Of a DNA stretch of 64,000 nucleotides, positions 22,745 through 34,207 are shown piece by piece. The position numbers and the translations under genes are program-made. Within the stretch, counting starts at the first letter, position 1, and each line of letters begins with the position of its first letter. This DNA comes from Hericium rajendrae (Eukaryota > Basidiomycota > Agaricomycetes > Russulales > Hericiaceae), in the NCBI GenBank assembly GCA_033439255.1, contig CM065882.1, positions 3,283,197-3,347,196 on the forward strand, in the 5' to 3' direction. A model generated the notes under the pieces. That model saw only the letters and a list, made by a program, of their open reading frames with translations, did not search any database and was not told the origin of the DNA.

Positions 22745-23903
22745 CCATCCAAGAGCTCATCGGCAACCCTAGCTTGATGATGTCCGCAGAAGCCCGCAGA
22801 ACTTTCGATGTCGCAGGATGATGACCTGAGGATCCGCAGCTTGGTCTACGGCGATTGCCGGGCAGCTATATAAGGCCTTTGTTGAGTCCTGTAAACACTG
22901 GTGCAGCCCGACTACGTTCAACGCCACGAGCCTACGATCGCACCAAGTGGAGGATCACTAGTGCTCGCTGCCGCACGTACTCGACTGTTACCGCCCGGTC
23001 CTATTCGGCTACAGTGTTAGGTTGAGGGCAATCGGATACGGGAGTGCAGCCCAATACCGCTAGACGGCTCGTCCGTCTTGACGAGAGGTGCGCATTTCAT
23101 ATAATGTCTGCCTTCGAACATCTGTCTCACGCGGTGATACTTTTCAGTTGACACCTTGATTGGTGTTGCGGGTGGTTGCCTCCGTAATGTGTCTCGCTCT
23201 AATAGCCATCGCTCGGTATGCTCTCCTATTGTCTATGGTCTTGGTTCATGCTTATCGTGACATGAAAGAAAGCTGGAGACCATGCAGGGATTTCCGTGTG
23301 TTTCACATACATGGATTTCCATGTGTTTCACGGGATCTGCTTCTTGATGGTTGACACCATGTACGTCTGTCTTTTCGAACCTGGTGCTTCGTTGTTCTCA
23401 TGCCCTATCTTTCATGATAGTGACAACTGGATCCCGTGCCGTTCAAATAAATTACCCCAGGTCATCCCCGCCGTGCGACGTCTCATCCTGTCGCACGGCT
23501 ACCCCCGCCGTTGGTTCAACCTCCCTCTCCTGGCAGCCATCGGCAACCCCGCATAGCGGGAGCAGCAGAAATGCTGCGATGACGCCCTTGCCAAATACGG
23601 CTCGGGCCGTCTGCTCGCTCCACCTTTTCTTTGGGTGGTTCGAACCTTTGAAGGAGCTCTGTCTGTGGCTGCCTAGTGCCCTCCGACATGGTTTCTAAGA
23701 GTGCACTGGTTTCCCTTTATGGGTTCCAGTTGCGATTTGCAAATCAATTACCCCAGGTCATCTTCCGATTGTCATCTACTCTTTTCCGTACATATGTACT
23801 AGAGCAGATCATACACTAGGATACTATAGTTCCCCCTTTTTTTTTTACGGTGCCATACTGTTGTCAAGCAATGTAGTTGGTGCACTATAGCATGGTTTGA
23901 GTG
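22745..23903 (+). repeat. Dispersed ~1.1 kb repeat, copy 2
   Basis: Inverted relative to 6074-7205. It carries CTATATAAGGCC at about 22864, the CTGGTGCAGCCCG and TGTTACCGCCCGGTC blocks, the conserved hairpin at 23061-23090, and two copies of AATTACCCCAGGTCAT at 23450-23465 and 23746-23761. It ends in GCATGGTTTGAGTG. Similarity to copy 1 extends over the full length with many substitutions and small gaps. No coding capacity is evident. Confidence 0.75.
23061..23090. repeat. Hairpin inside dispersed repeat, copy 2
   Basis: AGACGG and CCGTCT pair around a CTCGT loop, as in copy 1. The outer arm of copy 1 is only partly kept here. Confidence 0.6.
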
Positions 23904-24187
23904 AGTGTCTGACTGAGTGATGTGCTGGTTTGAATCCATGTGAATGTGACTCGGATTTCGTGAAGAAGGCAAAACTAGTATTAATATTGATTCGGCCGAA
24001 ACATAGCATATCTCAAGAGTGTACATGACATCAGACCCGTTGGGAAGACAGAACAAAAGGATACCGAGGGCATTGCCGACGGATACCATGCCACCATTCG
24101 CAATTGAGGTCCTGCTTCGGACATAGCGACAGCGGGCATCAAGCTCTAATGGTATACACGGACCAGACATTCAGTAAGTCAGGCCAT

Positions 24188-25324
24188 TCACGACGGGTGC
24201 ATCCCACCATCCACACTGTACTAAATGGAGCGACAGGGCCATATAAGCGACGAGGCACGAAGGACTGATCCAGAACTCACGATCTGCCCGGTGATGCAAC
24301 TCGCTTTCTCGGATGCCAGGAAAGACACGATGTTCGCAATGTCCTGCGGCTGTCCCGCATGTTCCATTGGAGTGTGGGCGAGAGTCTGTATGGGAGTGAC
24401 ACCTCCAATCCTAAAAGAGAAAGCGGTTAGGCACCATCTGCTTGAATTGGTCCTCGCCGATCTCAGAGTTCTTCGCTGCCTGCGACCCTAAACTAACATA
24501 GTTGAGGGCCGACCGACGCTCGTAGACACGTCCTACGTACACATGTCTGTATCGATCACACCCGGCGCATATGCGTTCACGGTGATCTTATGCTTCGCCA
24601 GCTCCAAGGCTGAGCGCAGTCAGCGCATGTAGACCATCCTGATCGAACTCAGAAGACACGCACCTGCGCCCTGGGTCATGCCGATCACTGCGAACTTGGA
24701 CGAGACGTACGAAATCGCATTCGGGCATGCCTTCTTCCCGACCACGGACGTGGCACCTGTGAAGAGTTGGAACGTCGTACTGCCACGTCCAAACCTTCAT
24801 ACCGATAATACGTCCCCCACGACCCTGCGCGATCATCTGTATAGCCGCGTATTTGTAACAGAGCATGGGACCGCGCGCATTGACTGCGAGAACGCGGTCG
24901 AATTCTTCCGCCGTCGCTGCGAACAAGAGTGTGAGCCGCGCGCCGCATAAGAGGGACACCGACGTACTGTCAACGATACTAGTCATTCCAAAGACCCCAG
25001 CATTGGCGACCATCTCATGCACGTCGGCCCTCGCATCATCGGCACCACCATCCAACGGCGACTCACCACGTCCAGACTCCCAAGCTCCAGCACTACTTCG
25101 TCGACCATGGCTTTCACGCCCGCCTCAGACGACACGTCCGCAGGTACGACGAGCGCACGCCGCCCTTTGGCTTGGACGTCCGCCGCCACAGCTGCGAGCT
25201 CCGCGCGCATGCTGTCTAGGTCGTTCACGGCGACGTCGAGGCCGTCGTCTGCGAGCTGCGTGGCGATCGCACGGCCGATGCCCCGCGCGGCACCTGTGAC
25301 GATGGCGACGCCTTTCGTGGACAT
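24188..25324 (-). CDS. Short-chain dehydrogenase/reductase (acetoin/sorbose-reductase-like)
   Basis: The frame-preserving model (25067-25324, 24968-25013, 24803-24916, 24664-24756, 24543-24609, 24281-24410, 24188-24220) gives 246 aa. Classical SDR motifs are TGAARGIGRA (cofactor glycine motif), NAGV, YVSSK (catalytic Tyr and Lys), PGVIDTDM and VSFLASE, ending YSVDGGMHPS. The early acidic residue after the second strand (VNDLDS) favours NAD(H). A further plausible exon at 24435-24487, adding SQAAKNSEIGEDQFKQM after the DTDM motif, fits family length but puts the next exon out of frame by one base. Either it is skipped or the gene is damaged. The substrate is not predictable; small polyol or diketone reduction is a guess. 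Confidence 0.8.
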
Positions 25325-26050
25325 GCTTGCCTGGGTCGGGGCGACTGTAAAATAGAGGATGGAGATGTAAAACGAGTGGGATCGAATGTGGTGCCCCGAT
25401 GATATATGGGCGCACAAGCGCCATTGGTCGACTAATGGGTCCGCTCATGGGAATACATGTGGGCGAAGATGAGCAGGTCTCGAATGACCGAAGTTGGTTC
25501 TGCCGGGGCCCGGACGTCTATAATTCTGAAGATCAACAGTTGATAAGAGACTTTTCGCACTCGCCGAAATGGAATCTTGGATGGAATGGTGATCATGTAG
25601 GTTGCCACGCGTACAAGCGACTGTTGGAGCAAATGGTTTGAATGGGAGCATTCCATTCCGGCCGTTGGCGAAGTCTCTCTATTATTAAGTATCTCGTGGA
25701 CTCCCAAGCCCGATATACGCACCTCGTACTTATACTGCTCGAACGCAAGATCTACATGCGAGCCTTGGGGAAGACAGCGCCGTCATAGAAGTTGTCCTCA
25801 GGAAGATAATTGCAGTATGCTCCATGGATGGCACGCAATGTACATCCTGGGTCACTAGGGAGCCACTAGAACTCTGTAATGTAAGCCATTACCAGTGTCG
25901 TGGGCTTTCTGCGGCTGAAAAGCTGGAAATGGGCCAACATCCATGCGGGTATGACAGCAATTCGGTACAGATGTTCGAATGATACAGATCCTTGATATCA
26001 AGATGCAAGCAACAAATACACAGAACGATGTCTACTGCATACCGGACTCA
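25325..26050. other. Intergenic
   Basis: 5' flank of the dehydrogenase and 3' flank of OLA1. Short frames on both strands have no recognisable content. Confidence 0.45.
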
Positions 26051-28094
26051 TTACGCACCCGACTTCCAGTACGCAATATCGCCATCGACCACTGCAAGGC
26101 GAGACGCATCAGCAATGAACCCTCAGGCCAAAGCAAACAGGACGTACTCTCGTATGGCTTGCCCTGCTGCCTGAGCTTGCCGGCCGCCTTGACGGCCGAT
26201 TCGCTCCCGTATTCGTGCAGGTCCTCGTACGACATGATCTCACCGCAGACAAACTTGTTCTCGAAGTCAGAGCTGCACGCAGGTGTAAGTACATCAAGAA
26301 GTCAGAGGTGCGAAGGCAACGCACTGAATGACACCGGCAGCCTGGGGCGCCTTCGTCCCTCTCCGGATTGTCCACGCGCGCACCTCGCCGGGCCCGCAGG
26401 TGAAGTACCGGATCAGCTGCATGCATTGAGTCAATCACTGTCCATCACGAGAATAAAAGCATGGAACGCACATCAAGGCTAGAGTACCCATGATGTGTGA
26501 TCTTGCCGAGTGCGCTCGTCGCACCGATCTTCTTCTCCTCTTCCACCCTTTCTTCTGGCGAGAGCGGCACCAGGCGCTCTTCAAGCGCAACAGAGAAAGG
26601 GATGAGAGGATCGCCGGGGTTATTGGCGTCGATCCAGGCTTTGATCTTGGGCAGCCACTTGTTCTTTTTCCGGATATAGTCCTTCTCGCTAAGATTGACG
26701 AGGTAGGTTACGGGCTTCGCAGTGAGGAGTTGCAGGCTGTTCACGACGTCGATCTGAGAGATAGGTGAGTACTTGCTTGGTTGCGAATTCATGAGTGAGG
26801 GAATAATGGTCAGAAAAAAAGGATATCTCAAAGGCATGCTGGGGCGTTACTCCCGCCTCAACGAGCTGGGTTAATCGAGCTTAGAGCTCTTTGTCATCAG
26901 GAAAGTGAAGAATTGCAAGGGAATGCAAGCGTTGTGTGGATCGAAGACAGATTATTCACCTAGAGTAAGAAAATGATATTAGTATCTGATCATTCTTCGG
27001 AGCAGACTGATCGATAGCAAATGAAGAATCAGACAGAAATTTTATCTCAATGGCATAACGGGGCGTTACTCCCGCCTCGACGAGCTGGGTTAATTCGAGC
27101 TTAGAGCTCTTTGTCATCATACAGTATGATAGAATGGAAGAACGAATAGATGATGTAGAGGGGATGATACTTGCCTCTTTGTTTGTCCATTCAACCTTTC
27201 GGGCATCCTTGTTGTCCACAGCCAAGGCCTTCAAGACCTTTTCTACGGTAGCCTGCAAAGCGTAAGTTGCGTATTAACGCACGTATAACTGAAACGTACG
27301 ATCTCTTCCTTCCTCGCCTTGTCAGCGAGGGACGAGCTACCCAGGGAACGGCCGGTCTTCTTGAGACCCTCAAGGTGTTTCTCTACCCACTCGATGTCCT
27401 TCAGACGAAGCTCGGTCTGGATGATCTCCATGTCGCGACACGGGTCGACGTCACCCTCGACGTGGATAACTTCCGCGTCGTCGAAAGCGCGAACAACTTG
27501 GAAGATACCATCTACAGCACGTACGTGCGACAAGAACGCATTTCCGAGACCCGCGCCAGTGGAGGCACCCTGTGCGACAATGTGAGCTAATGAGAGTGAA
27601 ACGCGTCGAGAATCGACTCACAGCAGTGAGACCAGCAATATCAATGCACGTCAGGAATGCCGGGACACGAGAAGCGGGCTTGTAGGTGTCGCAAAGCCAT
27701 TCGAAGCGGGGATCTGGCACGGGGATACGCGCCTCCTCGGGATCTAATAAGGTTACAGTTCAGAAAGTGCTGCATGGCCTGAGAAAATCCTGTGACTTGC
27801 CGATGGTTGCATAGGGGAAGTTGGCAGCTTTTCCGAGATCTGTCGAACGATATGTCGTGTCATTCAAAAGTCGCAAAAACCAAGACCCATGACGCGTACC
27901 CGTTTGCGATAGTACATTGAAGAAGGATGATTTTCCGACATTAGGAACACCTAGACGCGTAAACGAACATCGGTGAGCGTTTGGCTCGCGGTACACGATT
28001 TTCAGCAAGACAAACCTACGATACCGATCTTGAGGTTGTTGCTCGGACGACCGAGAAGAGTCTTCTTCTCTTGTACGGCTCTCTTAGGCGGCAT
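26051..28094 (-). CDS. OLA1: Obg-like ATPase 1 (YchF/Ola1 family)
   Basis: Ten exons (28016-28094, 27900-27950, 27801-27839, 27622-27743, 27300-27569, 27175-27252, 26472-26753, 26325-26416, 26148-26272, 26051-26091) give 392 aa, the usual family length. The product starts [11 protein letters not shown], with P-loop [12 protein letters not shown] at about 27, [11 protein letters not shown] (G3 region), then [17 protein letters not shown] and the TGS tail [30 protein letters not shown] and [12 protein letters not shown]. The family binds ribosomes and hydrolyses ATP rather than GTP. Introns 3 and 6 use GC-AG ends (GCAAGT donors). Intron 6 is 421 nt and contains a duplicated block. Confidence 0.96.
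26824..26899. repeat. Direct repeat A in OLA1 intron 6
   Basis: A 76-bp block nearly identical to 27044-27119, differing by a few substitutions and one indel. Both contain GGGGCGTTACTCCCGCCTC and GAGCTTAGAGCTCTTTGTCA. Confidence 0.9.
27044..27119. repeat. Direct repeat B in OLA1 intron 6
   Basis: The second copy of the 76-bp block, starting 220 bp from copy A in the same orientation, wholly within the intron. Confidence 0.9.
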
Positions 28095-28408
28095 CCTTCT
28101 TTTTACAAGTACTGGAGAAGAGGCGGAAAAGAATCTACAAGAAGGAAAAGGAGAGGGAGGATGTGGAGAGCGGGCAAAGGCGAGCAGCAGCTTTGCAGAC
28201 CATCGATCTATCATCGAAAAAAGATATTCTAAGAGGGAAACGCGGAGTCCCAAATTATATACAAAAATGGAGAGTGTTCCCACGCCTGCTAGCCGTGCCG
28301 AGGGATGCCGTAGCAGCCCCCATACTCCCAGCGCCTGGCACAATCGCCGCCATCCCTCTCACCCATCCCTCTCACCGTCGTCTCCCTCGGGAGCCATCGT
28401 CGACAACG
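28095..28408. promoter_or_regulatory. Divergent promoter, OLA1 / wall-protein gene
   Basis: These 314 bp lie between start codons on opposite strands. No clear TATA box was identified for either side. Confidence 0.4.
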
Positions 28409-29180
28409 ATGCGTGCTTTTGTCTTTCCGTGTGTCGCGGCCCTTGTGGCAGCGATCAATGCCCAGCAGGTCATTACGACGGTAGATGCGTAAGTAATATT
28501 GCACCATTCGTCCCAGCCGCTGGGTCTCATACAACTCCACAGACTAGGCAACACCATCGTCGAGCAGGTCACCCTCAATGCGGCTGGCCTCCCGGTCACT
28601 CAAATATTGTAGGTACGATTTTCGTTTTATGTTGTATGATATTTGACCAGATTTTCTTAGAGAAACGCTTCCGGCTGGTATTCCTGTGGACCCCACCACC
28701 ACTACTCCATCGACAACGCTCCCAACGGCCACCACCACACCTCTTGTGCAGACCACTACGCAGGCAACCAGGACTACTACTTCCTTGATCACTACCACAC
28801 CCTTGACCACTACCACACCCTTGGCCGTCGCCACAACAGTGCAGCAGGGCCCAGTCGGGCAGCCTGCATCTCCCCCAGCTGAAGCTGGAGATCCAACGCC
28901 ATATTCATACACAACCACGGATGCAGATGGTGACCCAACGGTGGTTCAGGACGTGTTTACACCGTCGTTCCCGGCCACCACCCCGTTTACACCCACTTCG
29001 ACCGGTTCTATCTTGGGCTACAGCGCGTGGCTCAGTATGATTGGCAATGCAACGGCGGGCCTCAGTCAACCCATTGCTTCGCAGATCGCCAGTGGAGGTA
29101 TAGTATTCAGATCGTTTGGCACATGCGCAAGCATTTTGTCGAGCCTCGTGGTGGGGGCGGTGCTTGTAGCCGTGCCATAG
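28409..29180 (+). CDS. Secreted Thr-rich GPI-type cell-surface protein
   Basis: Three exons (28409-28488, 28543-28608, 28661-29180) give 221 aa. The N-terminus MRAFVFPCVAALVAAINAQQ is a signal peptide with likely cleavage after INA. The middle is a Thr/Pro repeat zone (TTTTPSTTLPTATTTP and SLITTTPLTTTTPLA), a typical O-mannosylated stalk. The C-terminus has a small-residue site and a hydrophobic end (SILSSLVVGAVLVAVP), as expected for GPI attachment. There is no catalytic motif. It probably sits in or on the cell wall; the function is unknown. Confidence 0.8.
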
Positions 29181-29662
29181 AGCGCTGTACAGCGGTTATC
29201 GGACATTTTCTATTTTATTCAACTGCTTGTTTTGTAGTTGGATCCTTACACGCTACTCGGACTCTGGACGTTCGTGCTTGTCTCGTTGCATTTTTTTTTG
29301 TGGATCTCCGTCGTGTATCTTCCTAATACCCTACGCCCCGTGGACCGTCTCTCCCTACGTTGCACTGTGTCCTTACTGCCATGCGTCCTCCGTATATACG
29401 GGTGTCACGATCCTATCATATCTGTTCCATGCAATATATATCCCCTTGACAAGCCTGTATATGAACCAGAAGGGCTTGGCCTTGCTCCACGAGCTACTAT
29501 ATGTAAGGTTGTGGGTCCCGATCAGCCATCACTTGATCATTACCTATCATCCCGTTGCGGCTTCAGCCCTTTGTGTATCCAATTGTCTTGCACGACTACA
29601 TCTTCCTCTCCTCTCTCCCCGAGACCTATGAAGTATTATCAGTGTCAGTCTTCAACGAAAGC
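29181..29662. other. Intergenic
   Basis: Pyrimidine-rich 3' flank of the wall-protein gene and 5' flank of the MED25-like gene. No supported gene. Confidence 0.4.
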
Positions 29663-32651
29663 ATGACGAACTACGTGGCCGTCTGTGTTCTCGTTGACTC
29701 CAGCCTCACCCTCGCATCCGAATGGCATCGCCTCTTCATGGAGTATGTAACTCCGCTGCTTCAACGACTTAATGAGATCTACCAGGGTTCTCAGGTCGGC
29801 TGCTGTTCCTTGTATCATACTTGAATATGAAACTGAGGTTTCTGCTGCAGCTTCGTCTAGCCCTAGTATCATATGGGCCGTCGGATAGCCTGTCAGAACC
29901 TATCCTCGCGAAGCGGTACTTCCTCCCGCCTCAAGACATCATGAAGGAATTGAAAGGGCATGCCGAGAACCTTGGAATAGGGCAAACAGGCTCGGGAGGA
30001 GGAATGGGAATGGCCGCGTTGGAGGGATATGCGGCCGCGATTGAGGTGCGTTGAGCGCGTTGCTCTGGCATCTTATCGCACATTAACTGGGATGTAATCT
30101 CGTACTCCGGCAGATGTTTGAACTGTTCCAGAATGACCAGGACCTGAAGCCTCTACGTCCGCTGAATGGTGCTAAACAGCAGGAGAAGAGCACTAGAACC
30201 GTCTCGTCGTACTTGTTGCATCTTGCTGCTGCACCTCCAGATGCTACGACTCGACCATCCTACAATTCATGCCCAAAGCTCGACGATCTGTCATGGGACA
30301 CCATGGCTGTTGAGCTCCGCAAGGCAAGGACTTCATATCAATGCTTCTAATCCGACGTACTGAGCGCGTTCTGCCTACAGCGAAGTATAAATGTATGCAT
30401 GATTCTGACGAGACAGATTCCAAGATTTAATGAAATCTTTGCTCAAGTATGGCTCTTGCTCTCGCCCTCTGTATCGCCTTAATATCTCCCGCAGATTACC
30501 CCCGGAGCGAAAGTCGCTCCCTGGTTCGATACGCGCCCTCACCACACCATTTTGCTTGCCGGCTTTCCTACGCGTCAGAAAGGTAATGCAGTATTTCGTT
30601 TTCTCGCAACGTGTCTTGACCGTGTCAGTTTCAGCAAAACGTCCGAGTGAGAACCCTACGCCGGAGAATTCTCCCAGCACGAAACGGCCACGCGTGGTCT
30701 CGCACAAGACCTCGCGTTCCATCTCCAGCACCACCAGCAACAACGCACAATCTTCTCCCGCCATGCCTCCAAAGACTGTTCCCACACCCGTGTCGAACAA
30801 GCCCCCAACACCTGCCATGGCACCCAAAACCCTCCAGCCATCCGCACCCATCCGCCCGCCCTCGCAGCCGAAAGGCAAAGACCCTGCGCCCCCCGATCCC
30901 CTGCATCCCCAGCCCGACTCTAGCCCGCAGCCTCCGCCACAAGCGCCGCCTTCCCAATCGCAACTACAACTCCCACACCATCCGCAATCAGCCAACAACC
31001 TCAACCAAGTAGCTTTCCAGAATGCGATGAACAAACTCACGCCGCAGCAGGTGCATGAGCGCATGCGGATCCTGCAGGTCCAGATCAAAGATAAGAGCGT
31101 GCAGATCGAACAGTTCACGAATGCGGGCAACAGCGAGGAGGCGGCCAAGGCGAGGCACGAGTGGGATCAGAAGATGCTCATCTTCCAAAAGATGCGCGCC
31201 ATCCTGCTGAGCCGCATGCAGGCGGCACAGGCACAGGGAGCGCAGAATGCAAACGGCGGTGGAAGTGGAGACCCGAATGCACTTGGAATGACGCAGCCAG
31301 GTCCTGGCCCGAGCCCGAGCATGGCGCACCTGCAGCCGCAGCAGAACGGCGGCCCGAATATGGCGCAACGTAACGTGTCCCCGAATATGTCGGCGCCGCC
31401 CCTTGCGTCAGGCAGCAATTCGTCTTCTGGCGCTCCCGGCATGACGGAGGCGCAAGCGCAGAAGCTGATGCAGATGATGCAGAGCAACGGGTTCGGCCAG
31501 GGCGGCCAGACGCTTGCGAATATGACGCCCGCGGCGCGCGCGCAGCTGCAGAAGCTCTTCGAACAGCAGCGCGCGAAACAACAGGCGAGCATAGCGCGCC
31601 CGGCGTCCTCGCAGACGATGGCGGGCGGGGCTGTGGGGGCTGGTGTTGCTCAGCTACAGGCTCAAGCGCAGGCTCAAGCGCAAGCACAAGCTCATGCGCA
31701 GGCTCAAGCGCAAGCGCAAGCTCAGGCGCAGGCCCACGCGCAAGCTCAGGCTCAAGCACAAGCACAGGCACATGCACAAGCACAGGCTCAGGCTCAAGCA
31801 CAGGAAGTGGAAGTACAGGTGCAAACTCAGAGGAACACACAGTGGCACGGTACTCTGTGCTGGAGCGGGTTTGATGGCGCTACGCAAGTGCGGAAGGAGG
31901 TGAGAGCGCAGGTGACTATAGCTAACGCTAATGAGAGTTTGTGCGTCGTTTTCTTGTAATTCTGCTGAGATGCACGGCTCACGAGATCGCACTTGGTATC
32001 TACAGACAAATTGAGCTATGGCCGTCTGACCTGATGCTGAGCCCGTCCGGGGAACAAGTCCCGCTAGAGGACCTGCACACGTGGTCGGCACGCCATCGAC
32101 CTGGCATGTGCAGCTTAATTCCGATGGCTAGTAACAATCCTGCCGTCTATCAGAACAACAAGACCCACTTTACAAACCTCGTCAACATGCTGACCCAGCG
32201 AAAACAGTACGCCACTGCGATTTGGGATCTCCCAGGAAAGCCGCGCAGCCGCAACATCCTCATCACCCCTCTCCGCGACTCTCTCTTGGCGTTCGCATTC
32301 CCTACGACCGGCATCCCAGAGATGCCTAAGGCCAAATCCCCACCTGCGTCTGCGCCGCAACCCGCCAGCGCTGTCTCCAACCCTGCACTCAATAGCGTCA
32401 GCGCCGCCGCTATGCAGAGTCTCTTTCAGGCGATGTCACAGCCGATGCGTGATAAAATCATGTCGATACCGCCGGAGCAGCGCCAGGCGCTCGTCATGGA
32501 GCTCATGCACCGGCGCGCGCAGCAGTCGCAGCAGCCGCCACAACACTGGATCCCTTCGCAGGCTGCGCTTCCGGTCCATCAGCAGCAGAATCACCAGCAG
32601 CAGAATCACCAGCAGCAGCATCACCAGCAGCAGCAACAGCAGCAGCAGCAG

Positions 32652-32685
<34 letters not shown>

Positions 32686-32839
32686 TTCAACAGCAGCAGC
32701 AGCAGCAGTTCGGTCGCAAGCCCGGGGATATGAATCCATTCCTCCCGGGATCGTCAGCGAACGCAGTCCTGAGCGGCTTCCTCAATGGACGTCAGTCGGG
32801 AGGCAATGCAGCCGCCGGGTCCTCGGTAGCTCACATGCA

Positions 32840-32881
<42 letters not shown>

Positions 32882-33110
32882 ACAGCAGCAACAGAACTTG
32901 ATGCAGGCGTTCGCGGCTCAGCGTGGCATGAACGGTGGTATTGGCAACTTTGGAGCCATGTCAGCTCCATCGGGAGGAAACATCGGCGGCGTCAGCCTGC
33001 CTCAGACTACGAACATGGGTGGTGCCGGTCCCGGCGGAGCGAATGGGATCACGATGGAGATGCTGCAGTTTATGCATCGCAACAATGGAGGCGGGCAGGG
33101 GCTCGGTTGA
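29663..33110 (+). CDS. Mediator subunit 25-like protein (VWA domain, Q-rich)
   Basis: Seven exons (29663-29794, 29851-30045, 30114-30323, 30381-30446, 30495-30582, 30629-31940, 32006-33110) give 1035 aa. Residues 1 to ~210 look like the Med25 von Willebrand A domain: NYVAVCVLVDSSLTLASEWH, LALVSYGPSDS, GIGQTGSGGGMGMAALEG and LHLAAAPPDATTRPSYN. A Pro-rich linker with KRPSENPTPENS and a helical segment (NKLTPQQVHERMRILQVQIK) follow. Then come alternating Ala-Gln repeats (~572-622), a beta-rich module with TLCWSGFDGATQVRKEVRAQ and FAFPTTGIPEMPK, and two polyglutamine tracts (~860-903 and ~945-965). Intron 3 is GC-AG (GCAAGG donor). The architecture fits Med25-type activator-binding subunits; the exact orthology is inferred. 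Confidence 0.8.
31654..31803 (+). repeat. Ala-Gln coding minisatellite
   Basis: CAGGCTCAAGCG-type 6- and 12-bp units encode alternating Ala-Gln with occasional Ala-His inside the MED25-like protein. Confidence 0.9.
32581..32709 (+). repeat. CAG/CAA polyglutamine tract 1
   Basis: A mixed CAG/CAA run, with CAC and AAT interruptions at its start, encodes a long Gln tract in the MED25-like protein. Confidence 0.95.
32838..32893 (+). repeat. CAG/CAA polyglutamine tract 2
   Basis: A near-uninterrupted run of CAG and CAA codons in the last exon of the MED25-like gene. Confidence 0.95.
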
Positions 33111-33288
33111 GCGCATGGATGGAGAGGTTTCGCGATTCGTTATGCCAGCTAACTTATATATTTCGCTCTTGTATTATACACTCTGGAATGTGGGCATGTG
33201 GAAGTACACTGGGTATGTAGTCGATACACGATACGTAAGCTGCTTCAGTTAGACTGTTTCCTTCGCCCCAGACTATACAATGGATCGA

Positions 33289-34207
33289 TCACGTCCCAGG
33301 AGCACTGACGTTTCCTTCGGTCCCAACAATCTTTTCGTGATCCGCCAAGTTTGCCTGGGCTTCGTATACGGTGATGATGGGCTCCTTCTTGCGCTGCAAG
33401 AATTGGGCTTCAATACTTGCTATTCCAGAGATGCTTAGAAAAATCCTACCTCACTCCACGATCCTACAAATCCTACATAGTAAACACGTGTAGAAGGCGC
33501 GCCTTGCGAAGCAGGGAAAAAGAGAGAGATCGAGGAAACGTTGGGGAATTTCGCTGGTCTATTTGCGGTCAGTATTCTGACATGGACGTGTGGAGGATAG
33601 TCCGTATGCATACTTCAGTGCATATTCTCCAACTTCTCTTCCCTGAGCGACATCAAATTCTTGGGTCGGTGTCTTGTCAGTTGCGTCACTAAAGTCTAGA
33701 TTTTCATCGTTGGCGAACTGAAACAATTATCCGTGAGCTCAATACTAAAGGCGGACGTATAAATGCAATACGCACTAGTGCCACCTTCAACGGGGTTTGG
33801 TCACCAGGTCCGGTCTTGAGCAGTAAAGATCGAAGCTTGACCTGGCCAGTGAACGGCACGCGAATGATCCTGTCCTTACACATGAGCGATGCGACGAATT
33901 ATTACGGTGAAGAACACATGCATCTGGTCATCTGCATCCGATTCAAGAAACTGCGCACGAAACTGGTCAGGGACTCGATGACCCAAAAGATAATCACACA
34001 GACCACTCGTTCGTCCAATCGCTCGTCCCAAGGCTTGATGACCTCCGGGCCCTCTCCGGTTGCATTCAGCGCCACGACGTTCTGTCGATCTATGTGCACA
34101 TAGAGGTTCTCCCGCGCACCTGCTACGCCGAGCGGCCCGTGGTCGTGCTCATGGTTGTGGTTGTGGTTCTCATCGGCGCAACTTCCGTGGTTATGATTGT
34201 GAGCCAT
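33289..34207 (-). CDS. PITH-domain protein (PITHD1-like)
   Basis: Six exons (34004-34207, 33918-33950, 33776-33874, 33614-33717, 33450-33558, 33289-33393) give 217 aa. A His-rich N-terminus (HNHNHGSCADENHNHNHEHD) precedes the PITH fold: VIKPWDERLDE, FLESDADDQM, RVPFTGQVKLRSLLLKTGPG, DFSDATDKTPTQEFDV and VYYVGFVGSW. The domain, shared with thioredoxin-like TXNL1, binds the proteasome in that protein; a proteasome link here is an inference. The boundary between exons 2 and 3 is the least certain part, since alternative acceptors also keep the frame. The His clusters could bind metal. Confidence 0.88.

Noticed and set aside
6074-23903. Inverted repeats as terminal ends of one giant transposon or virus-like element
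   Set aside because: The DNA between them holds ordinary spliced host genes (GH92, Nudix, MED19, F-box, GDT1), and no transposase, polymerase or capsid gene was seen.
32581-32893. CAG/CAA repeats as a possible CRISPR-like array
   Set aside because: They are coding glutamine codons in a eukaryotic gene, without spacers.
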